A stretch of DNA of 64,000 nt from contig NC_133933.1 of the NCBI RefSeq assembly GCF_031877795.1, forward strand, positions 19,863,529 to 19,927,528, in the 5' to 3' direction. This DNA is from Strix aluco (taxonomy: Eukaryota > Chordata > Aves > Strigiformes > Strigidae). Of this stretch, positions 52,193 through 62,000 are shown piece by piece. Under the pieces are notes generated by a model. The model was given only the letters and a program-made list of their open reading frames with translations. It did not search any database and was not told the origin of the DNA. The position numbers and the translations under genes were made by a program. Position 1 is the stretch's first letter. Each line of letters starts with the position of its first letter.

Positions 52193-53030
52193 CGTGTCCT
52201 TGCCCTGCTCCCCCCGCCCCCCCCCCCTCCGCCGCCGCTCCCCGGCACACACCCCGGGCTCCGGGCACCCTCCCGCCCCTGCGCCCCACGCACAGCGGCG
52301 CTCCCCGCGCAGACCTCTCCTTCCCCGCCGTGGGCTCCGGCGCAAGGGCTGCCCGCGCTCCTTGCGCCCCTCCGCGCGGCCCTCGCGCCCCCTCCCCGCG
52401 GCACCTCCCGCGTTTCCTCCCCACCCACCGCTCCCCCCGAGTGACCAGCCCAGCCCCAGCTACCCGGTAACCCTCGTGAACACGCACCCCCTGCGCCCCT
52501 TCCCCACGCATCGCCTCCCCACGTACCGACATGAGCCCCCCCGCTCCTCCACACCCCGCATCCCCCCTCCACGCCCCGCACCCCCCCTCCACGCCATTTC
52601 TCACGCCGCCCCCCGGGCACGCGCGCCGTGTCTCACAGCAGCACCCGGCTCTCCGCGCTCCCACGCACCCCATCCCGCTGCCCCCACCCGCCCCTTCCCC
52701 GCGGCCGCCCCCGGGGCCCCCCCGCGGTGGCTCCCACGGGCGCCCGGCCCCGCGGCGGTGCGGGGAGCGGCGGGCGCGGCCGCCCCGTCGGGCCGCGCGG
52801 GCGGAGCTGTTCCGGGTGCTGAAACGGGAGCGGCGGCGCGGCGCGGGGCCACACGCCAGCCTCGGCCCTGCCCGCCGCCTCCCCCGGACCCCACGAACGG
52901 CCGTGGGGGGTGGCCGGGTCCGGCGGGGCGGGGACGGGCCGGGGGCTCCCGCCACGGGCCCCGCGTTTTGCGGGGGAACTGCCGGAAACCCCGCGGCCGG
53001 TAGCGGCGGTGCGAGAGGTGGTGGCTGCTG

Positions 53031-53124
53031 CTGGGGGGCAGGGAGGGCGCGGGGGGGGACCTGGGGGGTCTGTGCTGGGGGGCAGGGAGGGCGCGGGGGG
53101 GGGGGGCGGACCTGGGGGGTCTCT
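53031..53124 (+). repeat. G-rich minisatellite, two units
   Basis: Two adjacent copies of a G-rich unit start with CTGGGGGGCAGGGAGGGCGC at 53031 and 53075, each running on to GACCTGGGGGGTCT. The copies are about 44 and 50 bp and differ mainly in G-run length. The many G-runs could fold into quadruplexes. Confidence 0.85.
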
Positions 53125-54594
53125 GCCTCCCGGCGCTGCCTGGTGCTGGTTGGGCACGGCTGGCCTCTGCCCGCGAAGTTTGGGGGTTCTCCTTGCCTCC
53201 CTTTTGCTGCTCTTGCCCACCTCGCGTGTGACAAATAATAAAAATAAACGTGTTGACATTTAGAGGAATGAAATTAAATATAAAGAGAGAGTAGGAGGTG
53301 ACTTAGCAGCTCTGAACGTGTCAGGTGCGTGCAGCTGAGGTGTGTGCCTGTTTTAAAGCAGGTTTCGCCCTGGCAGGCTCGTCTCTGCTCCCTCTCCCCA
53401 CGCACAGACACACACACCCACACCCACACCAGCCCAGCAAAGGGCTTGGCAGCAGCTCTGGACATGACATTCTGCCTGCCTGAGTGCTGCTGGCTAAGGA
53501 ACGGGAGGGAGGTGAAGGGGAAGCGGTGGGTGAGGGAGGTGGCGGAGATCCTCTCCTCCATCAGGAGAGATCTGCTAATACACACCTTCCAGAAAAGATA
53601 TCACGGCTTGGGGGGGAGAAAATCAGAGAGGGGAATCTCTCTGCTGAAATGCTTTGAATGCAGAGACCTCTTCAGAGGAGGAGAGTGAACTGTGCCATGT
53701 ATATTTTTTTTTTAAAAATGAGGAGTTGTCCTCTTAAATAAGGGCAGCTGAGTAAACATACATAAAATACTGCAACCCATTTCAGAGGACTAACACTTGG
53801 GATTAGCTGATCTGCATTGTGAATAATGTCAACATCAGAGCTGGCTTGAATTGGATTTTCCCTGCCATAACAGAGAATATCAGCTCCGAAAGAAACCAGG
53901 TGGCAGAGAAAAATGCGGTTTGAAATTTTCAAAAAGCCTTCTAAGAAACCATTGCGATTCTTCCTCACCCCGTGAAAATAAACCAGTAGGTGTGCCATGT
54001 ATAGTGAAGCCTGCCAGTTCCTGCTGGGAGCTCAGTCCACTTCATATGTTTTTGAGCTGTATTGGAAAGAACTAGAACTGGGCTTGGTAGCATTGTCTGC
54101 ATGAATAGGACCCTATAGCTTCACAGGTGCTGGTAGTTCCATAAATAAATTACAATAAAACAAATTGCAGAATAAACACCATCTTTTCTCGTTAACATTG
54201 CCCTTGTACTAATAAAATATGCAACTAAAATATTTGAAAGTTTTGGAAAGGTAAGTAGTTTATGTATAGATTATACCATAAAAATGTAATGTAGTATAAG
54301 CATATACATTAAGATTTAGGTTTAACGCTGCAAGTTATTATGATTTCTCAGTAACTCCGAAATCACAGCAGCAGTTCATTTTCCTGATGTCAAACAGCAG
54401 TTGAAATGGAAAATTAATCACAGACATCTACTATTGATCAACTTTATGATTTAACATGTTATTAGTTGTCATTTCTTATCATTCTGTTTCAATTCCTTGC
54501 AGGTCAGAAACAAAAACAATAGAGGAAAATCACCCCGCTGGATCTTAGCCTTGGCCTTTTGCAAGCAAACAGAAGAGGAGCTGTCAGGCTTTGC

Positions 54595-54621
54595 ATGTCA
54601 AGTAGCCACTCAGCTGTTTGA
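54595..54621 (+). promoter_or_regulatory. uORF 1 in NRXN1 leader (8 codons)
   Basis: ATG at 54595 is followed in frame by TGA ending at 54621. It lies early in exon 2, upstream of the neurexin start. Start context is modest. Confidence 0.6.
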
Positions 54622-54676
54622 CAGCTTCTGGGTTTCAACCCCGTTGGGATTGAGGCAGCTCAGGAAACCACGAGCG

Positions 54677-54697
54677 ATGAGTCCTGTCGTCTGCTGA
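54677..54697 (+). promoter_or_regulatory. uORF 2 in NRXN1 leader (6 codons)
   Basis: ATG at 54677 encodes six codons and stops at TGA (54695-54697). Confidence 0.6.
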
Positions 54698-54712
54698 CGC
54701 TGCTCTAGCACC

Positions 54713-54730
54713 ATGGCAGACAGTCCGTGA
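54713..54730 (+). promoter_or_regulatory. uORF 3 in NRXN1 leader, MADSP, strong start context
   Basis: The context is CACCATGG: A at -3 and G at +4, equal to or better than the context of the neurexin start itself. It encodes five residues and ends in TGA at 54728-54730. Scanning ribosomes should often start here and must then reinitiate to reach the main ATG about 540 nt downstream. Confidence 0.7.
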
Positions 54731-54810
54731 TCTGACAAGAGGATCCGTCCTAGGGAGGCAGCGCTGGGATCAGTAATTGGCTTCCTGGGAAACTACAGCT
54801 GTCGGAGAGG

Positions 54811-54816
54811 ATGTAA
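54811..54816 (+). promoter_or_regulatory. Start-stop element ATGTAA in NRXN1 leader
   Basis: ATG is followed immediately by TAA, with A at -3. Minimal uORFs of this type are known from other genes to stall ribosomes and lower translation of the main frame. Function here is inferred. Confidence 0.55.
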
Positions 54817-54921
54817 AAAGAGGCGCGCACGCGCCGGGATATTGCTACAGTCTTGCCAAGCTGGTGGATCCACTTGGAGGAGGGTTTTGCCACCGATCTT
54901 GGTTTTTCACCCGGTTTGGTA

Positions 54922-54996
54922 ATGTTGGCTTTGGGGAAAATTTCTGCTGACTCACCCGCCCCTGGACACCTTTTGCAAAGCCCGGCTGACCAGTGA
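54922..54996 (+). promoter_or_regulatory. uORF 5 in NRXN1 leader (24 codons)
   Basis: ATG at 54922 (G at -3) opens 24 codons and ends at TGA 54994-54996. It is the last upstream ATG; the 270 nt of GC-rich leader between it and the neurexin start contain no other ATG. Confidence 0.6.
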
Positions 54997-56020
54997 AGAG
55001 ACCCAACGGCGCCTTCCCCCCACCGCGGGTCCCCTCCGGCAGCCCCCGACACCATCCTGTGCCCAACCCCATCCCGTGGGGCGCCTGAAGCCCCCCGCCC
55101 CGGGGAGTCCCCCACAGCGACCCCCACGCCCGGGGCGGGGGTGAGTGTGCCCGAACCTCCCAGCGCGGCCGGCGCCCGGCAAGATTTTACCCTGTCTGCC
55201 GCCGGGGCCCCAGCGCCGCCCCCCCCCGGCCCTGCCGCCCCGCTCTCCCGCCCCAGGCCGCGCAGGATGGGGGCGGCGCTGGTGCGGCGCGGGGGCTGCC
55301 TGCTGCTCTGGCTGGCCCTGCTGCTGGGCTGCTGGGCCGAGCTGGGCAGCGGGCTGGAGTTCCCGGGGGCGGAGGGCCAGTGGACCCGCTTCCCTAAGTG
55401 GAACGCCTGCTGCGAGAGCGAGATGAGCTTCAACATGAAGACGCGCAGCTCCAGTGGGCTGGTGCTCTACTTCGACGACGAGGGCTTCTGCGACTTTCTG
55501 GAGCTCATCCTCACCCAGGGCGGGCGGCTGCAGCTCAGCTTCTCCATCTTCTGCGCTGAGCCCGCCACCCTGCTCTCCGACACGGCGGTCAACGACAACC
55601 TCTGGCATGCTGTCGTCATCCGCCGCCACTTCAAGAACACGACGCTGATCATCGACCGGGCCGAGGCCAAGTGGGTGGAGGTGAAGTCCAAGCGGCGGGA
55701 CATGACTGTCTTCAGCGGCCTCTTCTTAGGGGGGCTCCCGCCGGAGCTGCGGTCGGCGACGCTAAAGCTGACGCTCTCCTCTGTCAAGGACCGGGAGCCC
55801 TTCAAGGGCTGGATAACGGATGTCCGGGTCAACTACACGCAGGCGTCGCCGGTGGAGAGCCAGGAGGTGCGGCTGGACGACGAGCAGAGCCGCCTGTGTG
55901 CCCGAGAGGACGTCTGCCTCAACGGGGGTGTCTGCTCAGTGCTGAACGACCAGGCCGTCTGCGACTGCTCCCAAACGGGCTTTCGGGGGAAGGACTGCAG
56001 CGAAGGTAAGGTGCCATTTC
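54960..56020 (+). promoter_or_regulatory. NRXN1: CpG-rich block over NRXN1 exon 2
   Basis: GC and CpG density rise again in the distal leader and stay high across the coding segment, falling off just after the donor. The coding part uses mostly G/C-ending codons. Such exonic islands are common in first coding exons of avian neuronal genes. It need not be an independent promoter. Confidence 0.6.
55267..56005 (+). CDS. NRXN1: Neurexin-1 alpha, first coding exon (signal peptide, LNS1, EGF1); partial
   Basis: Neurexin-1 alpha is a presynaptic single-pass adhesion receptor that binds neuroligins, LRRTMs, cerebellins and other partners across the synapse. This exon encodes 246 residues plus the first base of codon 247 (phase 1 donor). 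Residues 1-29 are a signal peptide: Arg7-Arg8, a Leu-rich core at about 11-22, and likely cleavage after Gly29 before LEFPGAEG. Residues 30 to about 205 form the LNS1 laminin G-like domain, with [25 protein letters not shown] and [12 protein letters not shown]. Residues 211-244 form an EGF-like domain with six cysteines (211, 217, 223, 232, 234, 244). Sequons lie at Asn124 (NTT) and Asn189 (NYT). The start is chosen because ATG has A at -3 and G at +4 and the frame upstream has no other ATG. As remembered, the NRXN2 and NRXN3 N-termini differ clearly, so the paralogue call is firm. All later LNS/EGF repeats, the transmembrane segment and the tail lie outside the window. Confidence 0.97.
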
Positions 56021-59000
56021 AGCTTGCCCCACAACCCTCTCCCCATCACTCCGTGGAGGGGACGGGTAGGAGGCCAGGCCTGCATGGAGTTTCATCTGTA
56101 CGAGTGGATCTCCCTCCCTCCCCTCCCTCTCTGCCGCGTCCCTGGCTCCCCTCTTCCCTGCCTTCCCCTCCCTGCCCTCCACGTGTCTCTGTGGCCAACC
56201 ATGGTGCCATCACTCTTCTGTTCGCTGCGAGGCTGGGTGAGAGGAGAAAGAGGAGGAAGACGTTACTTGGGCGTCTTCTAGAGGCGGGGTGTGATTTGGG
56301 GTTGTCCCAGCCAGAGGAAAGATGGGTCCTGGGTACCGGGTGTCACCTGGGTGGGAGGGGTGGCCGGCAATCATGCTCGGCTGGAGTTGAGAGAGGGGAT
56401 GAGCACACTTGTCATAAGCAGCTGGTGGCAATTAGTTTTGGGAGCAGGGAAAGTGACACTGGGGAGAATTTTACCGGATTAAGTGTAAAGACAACCTGGG
56501 TTTATTTTTGTAGAATAAGGGAGACCCAGAGTCCACTTTGTATTTGATATTTGCCTCTGCTATGTCATTGAAATAAAATCAGTGATTTATTTGTGAATTC
56601 CTTAAATTGTTGCTGGGGAGGAGGGGGATTAAACAGAGGATTATGTTTTTGCACAAATGTGAACAGTACTGCTTTGCAATGTATTTAGCGATTCACCATG
56701 CCAGTTAGACAGGGAGAATACAAAAGGACAAGGGGGAAGTACATACTCCAAGACCACAAAATTACTCAATAGTTTTACCAAGGAAGAGGGAGCTTAGAAA
56801 AAACAAGTTTCCTGAATCCCATCTACAAATAAATCACTGGGTAAAATATGATTCATATTCAGTGCCCATTGTTTTTGGCAAATGGAAGGAGTGTGAACAT
56901 TTACTTTGCAGATGCATGTAGGACTCTTTTTTTTTTTTTTTAATTATTATTTTGCTAGTAAATGTACCATTGCTTGCAGCTCCTTAAGCACAGAAATTGT
57001 GCTGTGTACCTAGAACAGGACGTAAAGGTATACAAGTGAAATAAGAGCAAAGGTATCAAAGGAAAATATAATCTTCATGTCAAAATTGGAGAGCAAAGAC
57101 CTAAGTTTAAAATGTAAAAGGTAAATATAAATAAGATGATATCCAGGCCAAATTAAGATCTTCACTGAGTGGCTGCATGACATTTATGGCTGAATAATTT
57201 GCCTTTAGCATTTCTATCAGATTTCACTCGTTATAAGAAAGAAAACATCATTTGTGACTGTGCTTTATTATGTAACACCTCCTGTCCTTAGTGTCAGTAC
57301 TCAAAACACTACAGTCATTCTGCATCCTGTTTACTTTATCAGCTGTTTATCTCTCATCTGCCATTCGTAAAAAAAATCAAACCCCAATAACATTTTAAAA
57401 TAGTTTTTAGTAAGTAAAGAGCAAACAATAGTTTCAGAAAATAAGACGTTTGTACTTTCAATAGCACACAGTCCCAGAAACTGTAAAATTAAATATCTTT
57501 TCTATTAGTTAAGATCATATCAATGGATTTAGTATTTGGATGTAAATTTTTAATATGTGGTACTACATAATATGTAGGTGTTTGTAAAATATTGAGTTGT
57601 TTTAGCATCTTTGAGTCAGGCCCTATTATGAACCAAAAAGAAAATTATGAGGTGTAGCAGCTTGGTTAAAGCAGCAACGGTTATATATATATTATTATAC
57701 ATCTATATGCCCTTTACATTAAAACATAATTTATTTGAAGTTATTTTGAACACGCGATATTTATATGAAAAAGTTCATATAACTGCATGTAATATCAGTC
57801 AGAGAAAATCATATCTTCACATAATAAGAAGTTCAATAGCTATTTTTAAGGAACATTTTTATGTTTAGATTGAATGTTATTGAAATATACATATAAGTTT
57901 ATATACATTAAAAAATACATAGAGCTCAGAAGAAGATGACACTCAAAATAATATTTAGAATCCCCCAGTTTTAGGGTAAAATGCTGGTCAAACACTGTCT
58001 GTTTTACAATTGACATCAGTGGGATCAAGATTCCCCTCACGTGCCCCTTGACCACTAAGAAGCCTTATAAAATAATAGCAACACTTATAATTTTAGCATA
58101 CACTCTCAACAAAGGAACATAAAATGTTCAGATTCTGATTTCATTTGAAACAGGAGGCAACATTTCCACAGATAGCAATATAAACGGAACTAGTCCTACA
58201 GTTTATATCTGTTGATTGAGAAAAGATAGTAACTGAAGTTCCCATCAGTCAGGTTTTGATGAAAGGATTAGTAGCTACTCGTATGTGCTGTCAAAGGTCT
58301 CGAACTATTTTATACATGATGTAATATTCTAAGAAATAGAAAAGGCAGAAGGACAAGTAAAACCATTATGTCTGTCAAGAAGGAAACCCTCGCTGTTGTT
58401 TAGTTCTTTATAGCCTACATAGAAATTATGCTGTTGAGTTTTGATCTTTTGTTCCTGGAATGTGTAAATTTCCTAAAATTACCCTTAGTAAGACGTTGCC
58501 ATTGCTGAAGGATGGAGGATCATCTCAGACTGCAACAATCTGGAGGGGTCTTTTGAGTTTTCACTCTTTCTGTTGCTTTGCTTTTTGACTAAAAATGGTT
58601 TAGATGGGGAAAAAACACATGTCCTAGTTGATACCTTTTCTTTAAAGGTGAAAGATGGTCATTAAATTCTATTTTCCTTGGATTTTTTTTATAATTTTTT
58701 TTTTTTTTTATGTTCTTGGATTTGGTGTGCTTCTGCATCTCTGCAGGCTGGTAAGACAGAGAGTCCCACAGTATAATGAGGACTTTAGGAATCAATAACA
58801 CTAATGACAACAACAGCAAAGAAAATATTTCTCAAATTTTCTATCCTGACTTGTACATTTGAGAGATTAGGAATAATTGATTTAGAGTCAAAGTTTCAAG
58901 CATTAGGATACAATTTTTAATAGAACTTAAGTCATTTTCAGGAAAAAAATCTGGTGGATTTTTTTTTCAGATTTTCATCTTTGAAAATCTCATTAATTTT

Positions 59001-62000
59001 TCCTGAAGTAAAATTTTCATATAAGAATGAAATTTAACCAATTTTATTTGTTTTGGAAAACCCATAGCAATATAAGTTATTCCCAGTAGACTTAACTGTT
59101 CTTGTACCTGCCTAAATCGGGAGTAGCTTCATTTATATTATTTGAACTACACCAGAGTAAGAACAGTGTAAGCTAGGAAAGAATCAGATTTATTGCATTC
59201 AGTCATGCCCTTTGTTCGAACAGGACCTAAACTCTCTTTGATGGGAGCTTTGGCACGAATCACAGAAAAAGGACTGGAGTTTTGCTTGAGTATCAAGGGT
59301 GTGCAGTCCACAGCACAGAAAAATATGATCTGTAGCAGTTCTGTTGTTGATGAGTCCGTGTGCTTATGAGTAAAGACAGTACAAGAGGCTTCTAAAAGCG
59401 AAAATAAAATCTCTATTTAGCACAGAAACAGGCAAGGGAATATTATTTCACATAATAATAGTGACTCAGTAGAAGGAAAAATACACAAAATTATGATAAA
59501 TTGTTAGGAATAAGACTAGCATTAAAATAAAACCTGATTGCCATATCAATTTTCTGATAAATTTTGACATACATCACAATCTTCTATTCAGTGAAAATTA
59601 TATTATTCCCTGAAATGACTCAAATTGGTATGGCTTGATTCTCTGATAGGGAGAGCTGTTCATTAAAAAGACTGATCTTTAAAATCAGATTTGTAGTGAA
59701 TTAAGTCAGGGTCCTAGAAGGTAGGGACAATACATGATTCGTATCAGTGAGCCTCCATATTCCTCTTCTCATTTTGCTTCTTATGTTAAAATTTCAGAAC
59801 AAAACCCTATTTTAAATATTAAATTAATAAAATAGTGACCCTCTAGCTTTAGACAAATATATATATATATAAAAAAAAAATTTCCTTTCATCCTCATTTA
59901 TGGAAAAATAACCTTGCCCAGTATCCCATCTGAGAAAACAGGCAGATACCTCTGAAGGAGGAAATAAAAAGCATATAAAGAACTTTGATTTGGGAGAAGA
60001 TTCTCACTGACCCTAGCTTCGTGCCACTCCATGCCCTTCTGTTTTTCTATATCTGTAACTGCTTGAAAAAATTGCATACAGGATTAATTTACCTTTTTAA
60101 AATATAACTTGCCTACTTACCTCAATATTAGCATGTTATAGAGACAATTACTCTGTGAATTCAAAATATTCCTGTTTAGAACACGTTTTATTTTAACTGT
60201 TGTACTGAGTTTCTGTTTTGTGAGAAAAATGAGGACTGTTCATGCAGCTGTTCACTGTAAGAGATATTCTTCCTTGTCAGATATTCAGAAGTTGATGCCA
60301 GCTATGGTTTGAACTGTGAAAGTGATTTTTTTAAGGAAGTGAATTACAGATGTCTCAGGCTAGCCAGCATTTAGATTTGTTTGTTTGGGTTCTGAATATA
60401 TTACATCTATCTTTGTTGTGCATATTTGCTTCTTCATATTAACTTTTCAAAAAGTCATCCAATATTTATAACTCTTTGAAAATTTTCATCTTTTAATTAA
60501 TTTAATTCTCTTATGCCTTGAATAAAACATATAAGCATATTTTGGCGTTAATTATCTTTTGCAAGATACGTGTTTGAGTGCAAAGATGTGCTGTTGAACT
60601 CATTGGCTACAGTTGATCTTAACCTAGTAGCCACCATGGTCTTTATCCTTCTCGAACAGTTAGGTAAGGATACTTTGGCTAGTAAATACTGTGAGCAAAA
60701 GTTTCCTTTTGATTTACACTTCAGAATCTTTATCTACAGAACGCATCTCCATTACATGATTTGTATTTCATGATACTGTATTTCTTCTGCATACTGAAGT
60801 TCTTGTCAGTGCCAATGGCCAGGAGGAGGAGGGCTAGATAACCACAAGAGACTACACTGAGGCTCGGTTATATTTACCGATTTGATTAACTTAATAATAA
60901 ATGTTTTAATTCAATATTTTTAAATAGTGACTTTGTTGTCAGGGTAGGATCTTGAGTGCAGATAGTCAAATAATCCCAAAGTCTTTCATAACTGTGTTAA
61001 ATCTGTGCCCTCCACATTTAGTCGTATGAAACCAGAATCCTTATGTCAGTTTAAAGCAGAATTTTGCATTATTTTCCTAATGCAATTTGATATATTATTT
61101 TGTTTGCCAGGATGCAGCATTATAGGATATTGATTTCAATATCTGCCTCGTGTAAAAATCACAGAAATTTAAATACCGTGTCACTGGTAATTAGGAATTG
61201 GCAGTCTGTTTTATATTATCTTCTCAGAAGGCTACTTGTTGAATATTGCTAATCCTTTCAAAATGCTGATATTGAAATACTTCCAAAAGACCACTTATGC
61301 ATATAGCATACATCTTAGTACCCCAGATCAATAATATTTTATATAGTGAGGTTGTTGCTTCCCTTTGTACCTAGCTGAGATGCAGGGTCCATGTTAATTT
61401 TAAGTCTATATTGCAAATTATAGAATGCTAATATGCTAGAAGAATTTACATCTAGCATCATAGGACCTTGTGTCAGATTGGTCATATTCATTCAGAATTT
61501 CAAAATTATATAATAAAACTGTCTATATTTTAATGTAATTACACTTCAAGGCTTACAGGCATTTTGGACCAAATGTACTTGATCTTTTTTCTCAGCTGCA
61601 GGTTGGCTCCCTAGGAGTCTTTTAACAGTAGATGCTAGCCAAGGAGTTGTGGGAAAACATTTGGATTACAGAACATATAATTTTATTCCATCATCACTAC
61701 TGAGCTGATGGATAGGAATGGGGAAACAGGCTGGCAAGTAAAACCAGTTCCTGATAGAAATAGCTTCACATAGAGGCTAATGTTAACATATGCAGCTTTG
61801 AGGTTTTATGCTTCTTTTTATAAACATATCAAAATTGGTTAGTAATTTAAAACAAAAAGGTCCATCCAGCTCTCTTGTGAAATTAATACAATGTTTTGTC
61901 TTCCAGAAAGCTTGGTGTTCCTTTCAGAAGCCATACCAGCTTCTTGAAAAATACTTTGTCTAGCCTATTGCACTGTAGTTGTCTGCCTTCATAAACACAT

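Larger units (their letters stand above)
52060..53210. promoter_or_regulatory. Second CpG island, within NRXN1 intron 1
   Basis: About 1.1 kb of very GC-rich, CpG-dense sequence stands apart from the promoter island (49.9-50.8 kb) and from the exon 2 island. It contains short repeats (CACTCA hexamers, G-rich 44-50 bp units, C-runs). No ORF in it resembles a known protein; the long frames are Pro/Arg/Gly-rich on both strands. It may be an alternative first exon, a bidirectional or antisense promoter, or a Polycomb-type regulatory island. The sequence alone cannot choose between these. Confidence 0.6.
50643..54502 (+). other. NRXN1: NRXN1 intron 1
   Basis: The intron runs from GTAAGG at 50643 to the TTGCAG acceptor ending at 54502, about 3.86 kb. 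It is mosaic: the rest of CpG island 1, an AT-richer non-repetitive block (about 50930-51900), a polypyrimidine tract (51909-52052), a second CpG island (52060-53210), and AT-rich DNA up to exon 2. No interspersed repeat was recognised in it, in keeping with a regulatory first intron. Confidence 0.75.
54503..56005 (+). other. NRXN1: NRXN1 alpha exon 2 (5' leader plus first coding segment)
   Basis: The exon is bounded by a good acceptor, a pyrimidine-rich stretch ending TTCCTTGCAG at 54493-54502, and by a donor GAAG/GTAAGG at 56005/56006. A possible branch point TTAAC sits at 54451-54455, about 48 nt upstream of the acceptor. The first 764 nt (54503-55266) are leader. The leader begins AT-balanced and becomes strongly GC-rich after about 54960. 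The exon layout, a split leader followed by a large first coding exon ending just after EGF1, is what I remember for mammalian NRXN1. No transcript data were available, so the exact edges rest on splice-site consensus and on the reading frame. Confidence 0.85.

Noticed and set aside
51683..53259. Long ORFs of 132-430 codons across CpG island 2
   Set aside because: Overlapping Pro/Arg/Gly-rich frames on both strands follow from base composition and the pyrimidine tract, not from coding selection.
55141..55266. In-frame N-terminal extension of neurexin upstream of the ATG
   Set aside because: The frame is open for 42 codons but has no ATG, and the signal peptide fits the start at 55267.
54750..55629. 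Minus-strand ORFs of 225-228 codons opposite NRXN1 exon 2
   Set aside because: They are shadows of the GC-rich neurexin reading frame and leader.
55267..56005. NRXN2 or NRXN3 instead of NRXN1
   Set aside because: The N-terminus after the signal ([16 protein letters not shown]) and [14 protein letters not shown] match NRXN1 as I remember it; the other paralogues differ at many of these residues.
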